Shown in pieces: positions 47,362 through 59,249 of a stretch of DNA of 64,000 nucleotides. The DNA lies in contig JALMLS010000353.1 in assembly GCA_038496445.1 (NCBI GenBank), positions 62,001 to 126,000 on the forward strand, given 5' to 3'. This stretch comes from Trichosphaerium sp. ATCC 40318. Lineage: Eukaryota > Discosea > Flabellinia > Trichosidae. Position 1 is the first letter of the stretch. Every line of letters starts with the position of its first letter. A program made the position numbers and the translations under genes. The notes under the pieces are model-generated. The model did not search any database. It saw nothing but the letters and a program-made list of their open reading frames with translations, and had not been told where the DNA came from.

Positions 47362-49461
47362 TTATTTATTAAGCTCAATTTGTTGTACATTTTTTTGATG
47401 TCTTTTTCTGTACATGTGATAAGGGAATATAGCTTCTGGTTTAACAAAACCAATCACAACAATAATCACAATAACAGCAATAACAACAATAACACCTGTA
47501 GCGATTAATCCATATTTTAGTCCATTGTCATCTCCACCATCAAGGCAGGTGTCAGTGAACACAACAAATGCAATAGATATCTCTCTAACGTCTAAATCAG
47601 GTTAAAACGGCCTCAACATCATTGTAACTTTGGGAACGTACTTGTTGTGTCAAGAGACTGACTGCGACATGGTATATCATCGAATTCAACCGTAAGCCCT
47701 GTTGTATCGATATCACATGATGATTGAAGAAGGTGTTTAGATGCAGAAGTGCCATTTTCAGAAACAAGCTTAATTGAACCGTTTGTTAAGTTAGCACAAC
47801 CTGAGACGTTGAGTATCGTGGAGTATTCAAGTGTTAGAGTGTTTCCAACTACCCAGCTCAAGTCACCTAACAAATGGCATAAGTTAAGTTCAATAAAAAA
47901 CCTTAAGTGTTGGCCTTGTTACCTGTTATTGTAATCAGTGTTTTATCCACAAAATTAAAATTCATATCAACAATGAAGTCTCCGTCAAATACACATTCAC
48001 GTTCAGAACAAGCTAAAGAATTATCCGGTAAGCGTATAGGCTTTAAGAAACTCATGACGAACGCTGGTTTGCTGTAGGAGGAAGCGTAACAGGAAAAGTC
48101 AAAGTCTCTTTGGTTAATTGTCCACCCGCGGTAACTATGTAAATATTTCCCAACTCGTCTGTGGTTACTACACCATGCGCAAGAAAAGTCTTATAAATAC
48201 TACCTTTTTGTACAGTTAGATTGTTAATCATTATTGCTAATAAGTGAAAGCGTACCATTGTTGAAGAGCAAGTAGGTTGCGTTTGTTCCCTCAAGTAAAA
48301 AGTAGTCCTTATCAGGGAAATTGTGAACCGATAGTTTACTATCTATCAGACCAGGAAAATCAATACTATTCACAATTGTATAGTCATCAGTCTTGTCATT
48401 CTCAGAGAACTCAAATATGACAATGGAGTCTTTGGCTGATACAACAAATGTTGTGTTCGTTATGAATGCTACTCCCTATGATAAATGTTTCTTAGATACA
48501 CGTGCATGATGTAGAAATAACGAAACAAACAAACCTGTGGATCTTCGCCTTCCCAGCTGCCGTGTTCGTAAATAATGTCATAAGAGCCTTCAAAAGAAAT
48601 TGGAATGGTTGTAAAAAGTAGTAACCAGTACCAGTAATCGTGTATCTGAGGATGCCACGATTTCCACGCGCGTGATTTGCAACCAGAATAAACTGACCTG
48701 AGGGATCAATTGCTATCTGCCTGATCTGATCGCCTGGATTGTTGCTAAGGGGTATTGATTTTTTGTATTGCAAAGAGGAGTCAAAAACAACCTACGAGTG
48801 ACATTAAAATAATGGTAAAACAAACACTTGTTTTTTGATTTACAATTTCTTCACCAGGGAAGCCAGTTGTAACATAAATATCATTTCCAAACATAGTCAT
48901 TGCTAAAAATAACAGTAAGTGTACGACGAGATGATAAGAGCATCAACCTGTAGGGAATTTTGAGTTAAATACCGATTCTGCACCGTCGCTATTGTTCCAA
49001 TCTTGTACTTGGTTTACAAAAGTTCCTAGAACGTTAATGCCACAAATCAAAAACCTACCGTACCATTTAAGTCGTAAACAAGTAATGAGCCACCACTTTC
49101 ACTCACGGCTGCAATGATGGTTTCGTTGAAAATGAGTACTGCTTTAGCGTTCCTTGCCAATTCGATATTAGAGATAGCTACAGAGATAGTGAAAAAATAA
49201 CCTAACAATCTCCTATTACGAGTGGGCTCTGGTATTCCATGAGTCGGAAAAATTAGTTTGCCCCATTTGCTTACATATTGAAATGCATTGGAAACTTACG
49301 CATCACATAAGTCCCCGTGTTGACGAAAACGAAAATAAAAGAACAACAATTTGAACCAAAAAAAAAACGTGAACGGTTTGAATTTCTTATGAGCACGCAC
49401 GTGTTGATTGGGCTATAACAATACCAACAAGTAGAATAGTCACTAGATAAATTGTTTCCAT
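47362..49461 (-). CDS. Secreted propeller-type single-pass membrane protein, array copy E
   Basis: Signal peptide METIYLVTILLVGIVIAQS at 49461; first donor ACAC|GTGCGT. Blades: ARNAKAVLIFNETIIAAV (near 49150), MTMFGNDIYVTTGFPGEE (near 48880) and IRQIAIDPSGQFILVANH (near 48690). Stalk: GDLSWVVGNTLTLEYS and PCRSQSLDTTSTF (47873-47640). Membrane helix and tail KPEAIFPYHMYRKRHQK; stop at 47362. This is the 5'-most array member in transcription order. The pattern of exon sizes follows copy D. Confidence 0.7.
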
Positions 49462-49782
49462 TTTCCTTGCTATACAAATATCTGGGCTTAATTCTCAGTC
49501 GTGGCGAACAGCAACTGTTAAACAGAAGTACTTCTCGCTAGTATTAAAACTATCTTGTGAAAAAGTCAAACATGGTTAGCTAACTAAAATATTTTCCACG
49601 TGCTCATTCTGTATGGATCTTATGTTCTTGTACGCTTCAATTAACAGCAATTCAACCGCAATCTATTTCCTGCTACGGAAATATTAATTTCTCCGTTTCT
49701 ATTCTTGGATCACGTAAATGTGGGTTTTTTTTCATCATATTCGTTCGCTCTCAACACTTTATTGGGTTGTACACTAAGGGAC
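49462..49782. other. Intergenic spacer
   Basis: 321 bp between array copy E and the CBM48 gene. One CACGTG at about 49599; otherwise nothing. Confidence 0.4.
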
Positions 49783-51546
49783 TTAAGCCCCAATTTTTCT
49801 TAGTACAATACCATAAGGCCTAACATACTTTGTTTCATCTACAACTATCCATGTTTGCCCGTTACCTGTTTCCCAAACATGATCTGGGTGAACCCTACAT
49901 TGAAAAGCGACTTCATAAGTAGCACCACCAAACGAAATTGGAGCTTTGTAGCATTGCTCAACATCACGAGCAAAATAGATTCCCTTCGCAGGAATAGGAC
50001 CTTTACCATTAGTTGATTGTTTTTTGCCGTAAGCATTGGCGGATCCTGGAACAACCTGACGAGATTGAGCAATGCCTGAAAAAAGTTAAGTAGCAGAAAA
50101 AAACAAATTAAAAAAATAGTCTTGCGCACCTTTTGCTGACGTTAGATTTCCGTTTGGTCCATGAAAAGCTGCTACCCATTCACCAGGTGAGTTATTCATA
50201 GATATCCAACTGTTGTCCTCGTACAGGCCTAATACCCTCAAACCATACCTATAGTGTGTCAACGACATTTGTAAGTTTTAATTGTATGTTAAAGGAACCT
50301 TTTCCATTGGCTTGAAGGTTGGTAGTAAATACTATTTCCGCGTTTTTGCTTATCGCCATTGGCACAAGGAAATTGAATATCTCCACGCTCATCAAAATCA
50401 CCAGGAGAGAGCTTTAAAGTGTCCATCACAGCTTTTAATTCAAGCGAAATATTTTTGAAAGCTGTCGGATATTTTGTTGTGAAGTGAGCTGAGAGCCGTT
50501 GCTTCTTACTAAGAATAGCTTGGGATGTGTCAATATCACTGGGGCTTAGTCTTTGTAGGACTGCTGCAGGTATAATGGCTTGTAACTTGACCGAACCATG
50601 CTTCATACCAAGGATGATGACTTGCTCCATTGGAATACTTAGAGCCTTTGAGATTTCTTCGCGAACTTCGAGTTCTTTTTCTCTTTGTAATTCCGGTTCA
50701 TTCTTGAGGTCACTGAATGTTTTACCATTCAAAAATTCTTGTTCGTAGAATGAAAGCTCTAGTACACAAGCGTCAGAAGGTCTAGAGCTGATGATTTGAA
50801 TGTTTGATTTCTTCTTTTCTTCAATGTTAAAATCGACGCCACATTCTTCGAAAGCTGATGTTAGAACACTCGTCAATGTCTTTAATTCCTCGTTTCTTTG
50901 AGTGTCTTTGTCATCGAATACTTTCTTTTCGATTTCAGATAGCTTTTGTTCCGTTGTTACAACCGCCTTCTTGTCAGCATCTTTCAAACCGTCGACATAA
51001 AAACTGCGTAATTCCGTGTTCAGACGTTCAGCTATTTCGAAGTCGTTACCAAACCTCTCCTTCTCTTCTTCGCTCACTGTTACCACTTCCTTATCGTTAA
51101 AGTCAATGTATTCTTCTTTTTCACTGTACGAATTGATAATGCTTTTTGTCAGCACGTCGCTGAGACCTTGAAAAGACGGTCAACTCTAAGACATCGTGTT
51201 TAACTTTTTTAGCGACGTTACCTAGTTTAACAAAATTACAAGCTCCTCTTCTCATGTTAACAGTTTTACAAGAGTCATCACACAGTAATCTACCATCTAC
51301 AAGAAACTGGTAATAGTAAGTTCCTGGCTGGAGTTCTACAGTTCCTTCAAATGAACCGTCAGAATTTTGCTCCAATTCCATTGGCATTTCCCAGTTATGC
51401 CATGACCCTATGACTGACGCTGTACTCCCATTGTGAGTCCACCGAAAACCTAACGTAGTATGTAAGCTTTTTTGGCCACAACAGCATTTCAGGGTGACAT
51501 ACGGAGAGTTGTTGTCATAGTTGTTGGATATTGTTAAGTTGGTCAT
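49783..51546 (-). CDS. CBM48 (glycogen-binding) plus ART/PARP-like C-terminal domain
   Basis: Start 51546. Residues about 30-105 form an AMPK-beta-type CBM48: GFRWTHNGSTASVIGSWHNW and GTYYYQFLVDGRL (51480-51290). A charged helical middle follows (51155-50340) with two EEKxR-rich stretches. The C-terminal part, after two introns, contains QWKRYGLRVLGLYEDNSW, GEWVAAFHGPNG, GIYFARDVEQCY, FQCRVHPDHVW and VRPYGIVLRK (50300-49790). This order (GEW-AFHG, GIY, RVHP, RPYGI) fits an ADP-ribosyltransferase-like domain seen in protist and fungal multidomain proteins. Catalytic competence is not judged. Stop TAA at 49783-49785. Cytosolic, no signal peptide. The glycogen link plus ART-like end is uncommon. 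Confidence 0.65.
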
Positions 51547-51880
51547 TATATCTTAACCTAAGCAGTTCCTTTGGCAGGAACTCTGGTTTGAAAACTGATC
51601 AGCATACATGTAAGGCGTTCCAACATGCTTAATATAATAGAGGTTATCGTAGAACGGTCCCAGCTTGCCGCTACAAATTTTTTGGCAAACGCAAATAAAC
51701 AGACTTAAATCAATCAAGTTTTGAAAAAAATGTCACGTGACAGTTATGTCAATTTAGCTGCTACAAACGTTCCCACTTACCATCTACTTTGTCTTGATAA
51801 CGTAGGCCTCCAGCAAAAACGAGAAGTATGACTTTGGAAGACAATGAAAAGATGTTTACTAGCTTGTGACCTTATTAGTA
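51547..51880. other. Divergent promoter region
   Basis: 334 bp between the CBM48 gene (-) and an F-box gene (+). It contains TGTCACGTGACA, a 12 bp perfect palindrome around CACGTG, near 51732, well placed to serve both genes. Confidence 0.5.
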
Positions 51881-53173
51881 ATGTCCAGCGCCAAGAAACA
51901 ATGTTTAGATGGAGAATCAAATGATGTTGTTATGAACCTACTTGGATTACCAATCGAATTAATCGAGAGAATGTGTATAATGATGCCAGTAGATTCTATA
52001 GGCGTGTTTAGAAGCTCTTGTTCCGCTTTAAATCATATTTGTTCCTCTAATTCGGTTTGGCACCAAATTACGTTAAAAACCATCAAAGACGCTGCAAAAC
52101 CTCCTGAAATGACCTGGCAGGAGTTTTTCCGTCTTCAATACCTTTGTATCCTTCCAAGATCTTGTGGCAAAGCGACAATACACTTGGCTGATGTCAAAGG
52201 AGAGTCAGATTCCAAAGAGATCATTGCCATAATAAAAGAGAAGTATCCTGGCCTTTTTCAAGGTAAAACAACTTTTTTCCATTTGAACATTATGAAACTC
52301 GTTCATGCGTGTTGATATAAAAAGTTGCAGTGGTTTGCTACATTTCGCGAAATGGCAGCGAGTTCTATTTCTTCGAAATCCGTTCTTTTGCAAACCCAGT
52401 AGTTCAAATTTGACAACCTTTTTTGTCACGTGACTTGACTTTTTTCTTTGTCACAAAGTTGTATTTCGGTTCTTTACAAAGTGTTAACTTTTCATTACCT
52501 AGAGCTCCGTCGTGGAGATGTTTTAGAAGATATCTCTAGCTCTGGGTATAGGTAAAAGACTGCTTTAACTAGCTATTTGTAACGTTGCTATCTAAGATCG
52601 GCAGGAGGTCACATGGTAGATGTTTCACTAGACGGAACAAAAGAAATCGTACCGTAAGTATTTATTTTACTTACAAACCTTTATTTTCATAAATACTGCG
52701 CAAGCTTTGTACTTATTATAATAAAAAGATTGGAGTGCAGTTGGGATGACTATGGCTCACCCAGAAAGGAATTTGCAGCAATATCAGATTTTCCTTTTGG
52801 ATACTACGATGACATGACTGAGAACACTAAATATGTCAACAAGGAGGATACACCTGAAGATGATAAGATATCAGCCCAATTTTATTGGCACGCTGAGTAC
52901 GCCTATATGTACCTAGACAAAGAAAAGCTGGGGCTCAAGGACATTAATCAAGAAAGTGCTATCCACGCAGCACCTAGAGTGGTTTACCTAGCATTTACTT
53001 ACAAAGAAGAAAAGTATGCTATTGTATCAGCTGATCGTAAATTTATTGATGAGATAAATACTTCTAATGGTTGCTGGTGTAGTAGTATGGAAGCAGGAAA
53101 GACTTTGGATACTGTAGCCACTCACTCCGGCATACCTAAAAAGAACATAATAGCTTACCCAGGATGTTACTGA
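51881..53173 (+). CDS. F-box protein with uncharacterised C-terminal domain
   Basis: ATG 51881. An F-box sits near the N-terminus (NLLGLPIELIERMCIMMPVD, then VFRSSCSALNHICSSNSVWH). Exon 1 ends FQG with a GTAAAA donor at 52262. A long intron (about 240 bp) and two small exons follow (about 52502-52650, including GGHMVDVSLDGTKEIVP). The last exon (about 52731-53173) is acidic and aromatic-rich (FPFGYYDDMTENTKY, AQFYWHAEYAYMYL) and ends IIAYPGCY. Presumably an SCF adaptor. The C-terminal domain has some resemblance to SMI1/KNR4-type folds, but I cannot confirm this. Confidence 0.6.
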
Positions 53174-53438
53174 AATGATTCTTGAGCTTACTTCAAAAAA
53201 CGCACAGAACATTCAATCAAACCAAGCCTGTTTAGAGGTTTCAAACGCCAGCAATCAGTGACTTGCCACTACATTTCGGTACTGAAGTTGGTGCCCAAGA
53301 GATAGATTGAACAAAGCATAAGCTTACCCTCAATAAAAGCAATCGTTTTAGAAAAGAATTAACTGCCAACGTAATTGATAAGGGGTAAAAATTTATTTCG
53401 GATTATAAAGTTGCTATGATGAGTATTTGTTGTTTTAG

Positions 53439-54479
53439 TTACATCTCGACAGAGTCTTCGTTGCAATCCCAACCAATTGGAAAACCTTTAGCAGGAGAAT
53501 TAAGCATCCTAGCTTGTGTTATGCCGTCGAATTTTCCCATAGAAGCTTCAGGAATGTGCTTTGATGGCCTGTTGTTCATATTCCAGAGCCTTAAGTAAGT
53601 TAGCGATTAAGTCGTATTTCGGAGATGGTTCGAAAAAATGAGACAGAAACTTACGTTTGGAATGCAAGAACATCAACGTTACCGATATCTTCACCACTAC
53701 GGAAACGATAATGATGTTTTTCTGAAGGTGTATCAATTCTTCCAGTGTTTCTATTGACAGAGACTGCGTTGAAGCTGAATGTGAACATTCTACGTCTGAA
53801 GTCCTTATCCGATTGTACAATATCGATATCAAGTCCGTCTCCGCGAGAAATTGGACCTGAAACGCAAATGATGAGAAAAAGACCCAGGAGTACTAGAAGT
53901 CGTTGCACGACTTTGAGTAAACGCGTACTTGGTGGGTAGTTCTCCATTAGACAGTTCTTTACTGTTCTTTCTTCTGTAGCCCACTTGTAGATTAGGTATT
54001 GCTCTGGTAGTGTTCTTATTGCGCTCATGATATCAATATCTAATGGCTCAACGCGAGGGTCACTAACACTGTTGACGACAATGTTTATCAATTGATTGGT
54101 AGCTTTTGTTTGTAGGTATCTAAGGAACAAAGGCGTGAGCACTTCTAGACGTTTTTTCGTAGTTGCAAAGAATTCTTCGCTTTCTTCAAGAAAACGTACG
54201 GGTTGACCTTCTTTGGGTCGTAGTGAAGACGTTTAACTCCCTCGAACGATCTTAGGGTACCAGGGCGAAGGCAATTCATTTGGGTTATGATTTGTTTTGA
54301 AAGCCCTTTAACTTCATGAGGTGAACAAGCAGGCCTTTTAAGCACTAATTAGAGCGTTAATTTACGGTTAAAGTGAAATAAGCAAGCTCACCATCTGCAA
54401 CTGTTCCTTGAGCTTGTGAGAGGGCTATACAGAGAGTAAATACAACCAATAAGGCTGCCAGTGTTTGTGTTGTGCGCAT
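53439..54479 (-). CDS. Secreted M15-type (D-Ala-D-Ala carboxypeptidase-like) protein, apparently lacking a metal ligand
   Basis: Signal peptide MRTTQTLAALLVVFTLCIAL at 54479; exon 1 ends 54392 (phase 1). Then SPHEVKGLSKQIITQMNCLRPG, and IMSAIRTLPEQYLIYKWA (54040-53980), the substrate-side motif of M15-type peptidases. A 35 bp intron (GTAAAG..CCAAG) restores the frame, and another precedes SPISRGDGLDI. In active M15 enzymes this segment is S-x-H-x4-A-x-D; here the His position is Ile. The second His region survives (EKHHYRF), followed by VLAFQTL/LWNMNN and a Gly-Phe tail typical of the family. Stop TAA 53439-53441. Likely secreted; a peptidoglycan-related origin and transfer from bacteria are inferences. 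Confidence 0.65.
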
Positions 54480-55207
54480 TGTGTTGCTTTTGTGGTTGTT
54501 TTCTGTATATTCCTGTTTAGGCGACTGCTTTCTTATTTAAGCAGATGGAAGACATAAGTGTCATAGAAATGACCCGCTTAGCCATCATAGAGGCAATAAT
54601 GCGTATAATTGTTCTAAGGCAGCAAGCAAATGTAAAAGTAAACAGTCATTGGGTTTTTGAGAATAACAAGATGAAAAATAAATGATACAACATGCAACGT
54701 AGTTTTTTTGCTACCAACGCTCGTGTGTAATGCTTGGTACCAGTCAGCTTTATTAATTTTATACTATCTAACAACAAATAGTCAACTTGAGCATGAGAAC
54801 GGCAGGAAAAAAAGCGTTTACTGACTTGTTTACTCTCACAAACGGTCCTGGCTTCAGCCAATTAGCTGACGGCTAAGAAGCTCAGCAACACAATCTGCAA
54901 TCGGTTAACCTTTAAAAATGAGAGGTTTTGTTGGTGTTATAACATGGCACCATGCTCTCAACTATTTAATTTGTTTATGTATCGATACATAGGCCCAAAA
55001 CTATAAAATCGAACTCGATAGTAGGACAAACGAAGTTTTTGTAAGGAATGTATTTGAAATGAGATAAGAGTGTAGGTGAAAAATGATTACTATACTAATG
55101 CAGCGCACAAAAGTGTCACATGCACATTGTTGGGTGGATAGTGAAGTAAAAAACCTACATCCGCTCAGAGAAGTAATTAATAAATAAGCACATCAATTTA
55201 ATTCGTT
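54480..55207. other. Intergenic, no supported gene
   Basis: About 730 bp. A 71-codon minus-strand ORF (54646-54861) is open but has no splice or family support. Confidence 0.35.
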
Positions 55208-55930
55208 TTATATCTGTACAACCCCACGATCAACTAGTTCGCCAACTTCATTCCAATTCTTGTACTCGCCCTTTAGTTTATCATCAACATAACAACACTT
55301 TCTACGCAACTGTCCATTACAAAACCACATCTTTAGCTCTCCTTCTAATTTACCTTTTACATAGTTATGCTCTTCCCATATTTTACCATTACTATGCCAT
55401 TGCTTAAACACTCCTTCAAGCTTACCATCAACAAAGTTAAAATGTCGATGTAATTGACCATCTTCATACCAATACTTAACATCTCCTTCAAGTCTACCAT
55501 CGACATAAAATTGCTTCCTTTGTAGCTGCCCATTATTATGCCAATTTCTAAAATCACCATGACGCTTACCATGTCTCCAGTACTCTCTACAAACAATCTG
55601 TGATACTGAAACACCATCGAGAGAATCTCGTTGACTTGTGGTTCTCCTTTTTTGCCATTTACCATGCTTGTTAAACTCTCTATCAAATCTTGTTATAGTT
55701 GCCGTTTGTTTACATAACAGAGGCATCGCGAAATACGCGTCAAAGTCTAAATCGGCGATGACAAGTTGTAGCTCTTTCGGAAGCGTAAAGAAGTGGCAAC
55801 AACATGATTGTTTGGTGCTCATGCTTCTATTTTCCGTACGTTGTAGCGTTGTAGCGTATTTAGAACGCTTGGGAGCAGTAATACTGTTTGATTTGTTGTC
55901 AATCGTGTAAAGTCGCCCAGTTGTACTCAA
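55208..55930 (-). CDS. Intronless F-box-like / MORN-type repeat protein
   Basis: A single exon of 240 codons. Residues about 45-80 look F-box-like (HFFTLPKELQLVIADLDF, MPLLCKQTATITRF). From residue 85 on there are about seven tandem repeats of roughly 21-22 residues of the type W-x-NGQLxRxxxYVDGxLEG (MORN_2/YwqK variant), for example WYEDGQLHRHFNFVDGKLEG. F-box plus MORN-variant proteins of this exact layout are common in amoeba-infecting large DNA viruses such as marseilleviruses, and scattered in protist genomes. Absence of introns among intron-rich neighbours fits an acquired gene. Function unknown. Confidence 0.75.
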   Translation of the reverse strand: MSTTGRLYTIDNKSNSITAPKRSKYATTLQRTENRSMSTKQSCCCHFFTLPKELQLVIADLDFDAYFAMPLLCKQTATITRFDREFNKHGKWQKRRTTSQRDSLDGVSVSQIVCREYWRHGKRHGDFRNWHNNGQLQRKQFYVDGRLEGDVKYWYEDGQLHRHFNFVDGKLEGVFKQWHSNGKIWEEHNYVKGKLEGELKMWFCNGQLRRKCCYVDDKLKGEYKNWNEVGELVDRGVVQI

Positions 55931-56501
55931 GATACACCAACAATATCACCACGCGAGAAAAAGAGTCACGGGTTTGTAGAGTACTAGATTGTGGTACATA
56001 CCATTAATACCATCAGATTTATATCGTATCCACGAGAAATCTAACGGAAATCTCATACAATTTCATATTTTTTACTGAGATAGTTTCAGGACTTGCTAAT
56101 GAATGTGTTAACACTGAACTTTCGAAGCTTAATGCTGCCACAAAAAGGGGGGAAATAGTATACAGTTGTTGCGTACCTCTCACGTGAGAAGAAACCAAAG
56201 CAAAGTTAAATACGTCATAACTATCAAAACAACAGACTTAGTGAGATTACACGATTTCTGTAATGATATATAACAAAAAGAAAGGTCAAGAACTCTGCAT
56301 TGTTTTATACGTTTACTGAACTCATAGTGTTAAGTTCAACGTGATATTTGAATTTCTACTTTCGCAGTATTTTTGTGATACTAGCATTTGATCAAACATG
56401 TAGGTAATGCAACGAGCTAAAATACCTGACTACTTCAATAGAATCTTGTTGACCAACGTGTTTATGCCTGTTATTCAAATACAGTTATTTTGGTACATAC
56501 A
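55931..56501. other. Intergenic, no supported gene
   Basis: About 570 bp. CACGTG with symmetric flanks (CTCACGTGAG) at about 56179, upstream of the MORN gene start. Nothing else. Confidence 0.4.
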
Positions 56502-59080
56502 TTAACCGTCCATATTATCTATTGGTATATGGTTCTTATCAAGAACAGCTTCTGATACAAAGTGACGGTCCCTTCTGCGAAAAGGGAATATAAATGAAGG
56601 ATATTTAAACGCTACAAAAATGAGGACAAGAACAACAAGGAGTACTACAACACCAACTGTAGATGCTGCTATAATTGTAATATTTCTATTATCTTTAGCA
56701 TCACTTGTGCAATCATTGTCAAAAGAAAGAGTGAATACCAGGTTTGTTTCTAACAAAATCTTGAGTATTGATCCATTTTGGAGTTTGTTTTGTAAAAGTG
56801 ATGTACGTTCAATGGCTGCTTTCCCTGTAACACAATCATCATCAGTCTCCACATTTACAGACCCTAAATCAGGCATGCACCCAGGAGGTATTTGGAAAGG
56901 TTTCAAAGTGACAGTATCTCCGCCATTCGCGTTCAAAGAACTTGTGTTGACAAAAACAGTGCCTAAAAATGTGTTAGATAAAGATACCAAATCATACAAT
57001 AGTACCATTAATCTCGATACAACCTGAGGTTATTACTATCGATGTATCACTACCTATACGTATACTGTCTCCAACCAATGTTAGGTTACCTAATTATAAA
57101 GAATAAGCAACCTTTGGGATGGGGCTGGGTGCTGATTAATTACCAATAATTGTTATTGAAATCGAAACCAAATTAGTTGTATTTAAACTGTCTCCTTCGA
57201 CAACCCAATTCCCATTAACACAAACTGCTGTTGATAACGGTTTTTCTCCGATACAATCAGTGAAATCGTTTGGGGCTTGTACAGGGGTAGCGTGTGTGGG
57301 TGAGTAAGGGTACTCAAACATGCCTTCGAGATTTATTAACAAGTACTAGTTCTGGTGAAGTAGGTTGTATACATACCTATCGTTGGTGTTTGCGATCGTA
57401 TTGCTCCTTCAAAATCATCCGTTACTTCATCTATATGTACGCCAAGTCCAAAGAGAGATGAGGTATTCATCAGTTGTACATTTCGAGCAAAGTTTTTTTC
57501 TGGAACACCAACGAATTTTGAATCAACGTTTGTATTGCCATTTATTGGAGTGTTAATCAAATACACAGTCGGGTCAAAGTTGTTATTCGTAAGTCCTATA
57601 TATATTGTTACACAGAGAAAATGGGAATTAAGTGAGATAAGTACTTGACGAATCTGGAAGGCCGACCGTGGTTTGCATTAGCATATTGCTGCTAACATGA
57701 GTTATACAATGATAAAATTAGTTGTTGGCGCACCCTGTGAATATGTTGTTCTTAAAAACACAACAATTCCAATCATAGTATTCGCTTAAGTTGTGAAAGA
57801 CATTGTAAAACATCTTTACATTATTCGTAGATGAACCAATAACAGTAGAAGCATCTAAAATTAAGTTGTTTGAAAAAATAACACCATCAACTGCCACGTT
57901 CTCCTTTAGCAAAGCGTTGCCATTTAGGGATATGACGTTTCTTTAAGCAGATATTTAGTATACTTCATCATATATATAGGGGCACCTGTTTATTGATAAG
58001 CGTTCTGTACTTGTGAGCAACTCAAGAAATACATTTCCTTCAAAAAACGAATCTTCAATTGTCTTCACAGTGCGTAAGCTCAGTTAAAGTTTTAACGTTG
58101 TTATCTACGTACAATATCCTCTGTTTTATTCCATATACGGAACGCTGCCGAGTAATTGCCAGACACACGCACGTGAGACAACGAAATATTCGAACATCTG
58201 AAAATCTCAACACCTCAAAAAACTATTTTAGAAAAAAATTGCCAAAACATGGTTGATTATACCTCTTGAGTTTGCTACACCAGCGTAGCCTTCTCCAGGA
58301 TATAAACCTTACCAAAAATAAGATTAGGAAACAATGATGATACGTGCTATCTAAGCTACTAGCAGTAATTGTAATATTCTCAATAGTAATATTGTAGCTG
58401 TCAGTTGCAAGCGCGATTCCATGACGCCCGCATTCACGGAAGACCATGTTTGATAAATGAATGTCGTGACAATTATCGCATCCAAATCCTCTAGCTTTAA
58501 CAAGAAACTTTAGTATGATGCCAAGACAGACATGCACGTACAAAAAGAGTGGCCAACAGTAAGTCCAGATATACGGATGTGATGACTGCTCACAAATCCA
58601 AGTGCGGCGAAGAGCCACAAATCTTCATCGCTGGTGGGATCCCATGATGATAAAGGCGGTACGTTATTATTAGGAAATCGTAACTGAAAGACTGCTTCAT
58701 CGCCTAAAGAAGTAAGACTAAAAGCGTGGTACAAAATAACAAATTAAGTGTACCATCTGCGTTTTGTATTATTATTGGATTCTCTTTAGTACCGCGTAGC
58801 TCTATAAGACGATCTCGCGCAGAAGAGAAATCAGATATAATGTATTCATAAGTACCACCGCCTACAATAATGGTATCGCCCGGTAATACTTCTGGCAAGT
58901 TCTGAAAACCGCTTGCTCTATTTCTAAATAAAGTATTAAAATCCGCATCTTGACGTTTAATACTCACGTGATCGTACCGTTTCCGCTACCGTTCGGCGCT
59001 AGGTAGTATGTTTTGCTGTAAATGTTGGTAAAAACGGTACTAGACACAAGCAAAACTATATACACTGAAAATCTCGTCAT
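56502..59080 (-). CDS. Secreted parallel beta-helix membrane protein, copy 1
   Basis: Signal peptide MTRFSVYIVLLVSSTVFTNI at 59080, ending at GNGTIT where the first donor is ATCAC|GTGAGT. By homology to copy 2 the intron is 45 bp, to TTTAG. Pectin-lyase-like repeats follow: LPGDTIIVGGGTYEYI, LWLFAALGF, HIRISGLTVGH, DIHLSNMVFRECGRHGIAL and ITIENITIT (58970-58360). Distal ectodomain segments (SLSNTFLGTVFVNTSSLN, PPGCMPDLGSVNVETDDDC) lead to a membrane helix (VGVVVLLVVLVLIFVAF) and tail SFIFPFRRRDR. Stop TTA 56502-56504. About 12 introns. Surface protein with a carbohydrate-type fold; no clear lyase catalytic residues identified. Confidence 0.7.
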
Positions 59081-59241
59081 TCTACGCGTAGCAATAGCTC
59101 TTACAGAAAGCCAATTAAAACGTCAACAACATTCTTGGGAACATTCCTCAAAAAGATCCCACATAGACCAAATGTTGTAAGCGAACTTGCCTATCAATTG
59201 AATATCATCTCTAAAGTAGAATACGTCCTTCTGTACAGAAG

Positions 59242-59249
59242 CAAAAAGC
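59242..59249 (+). repeat. hAT target-site duplication, left
   Basis: CAAAAAGC, repeated exactly at 60003-60010. Eight base pairs is the hAT hallmark. Confidence 0.85.

Noticed and set aside
53850..53990. Frameshift in the M15-like gene
   Set aside because: A 35 bp intron with GT-AG ends and CTAAT restores the frame, so a break need not be assumed.
58950..58980. A 29 bp intron (GTACGATCACG..GTCAAG) in beta-helix copy 1
   Set aside because: Comparison with copy 2 shows the donor is ATCAC|GTGAGT with a 45 bp intron, giving GNGTIT joined to NRAS as in copy 2.
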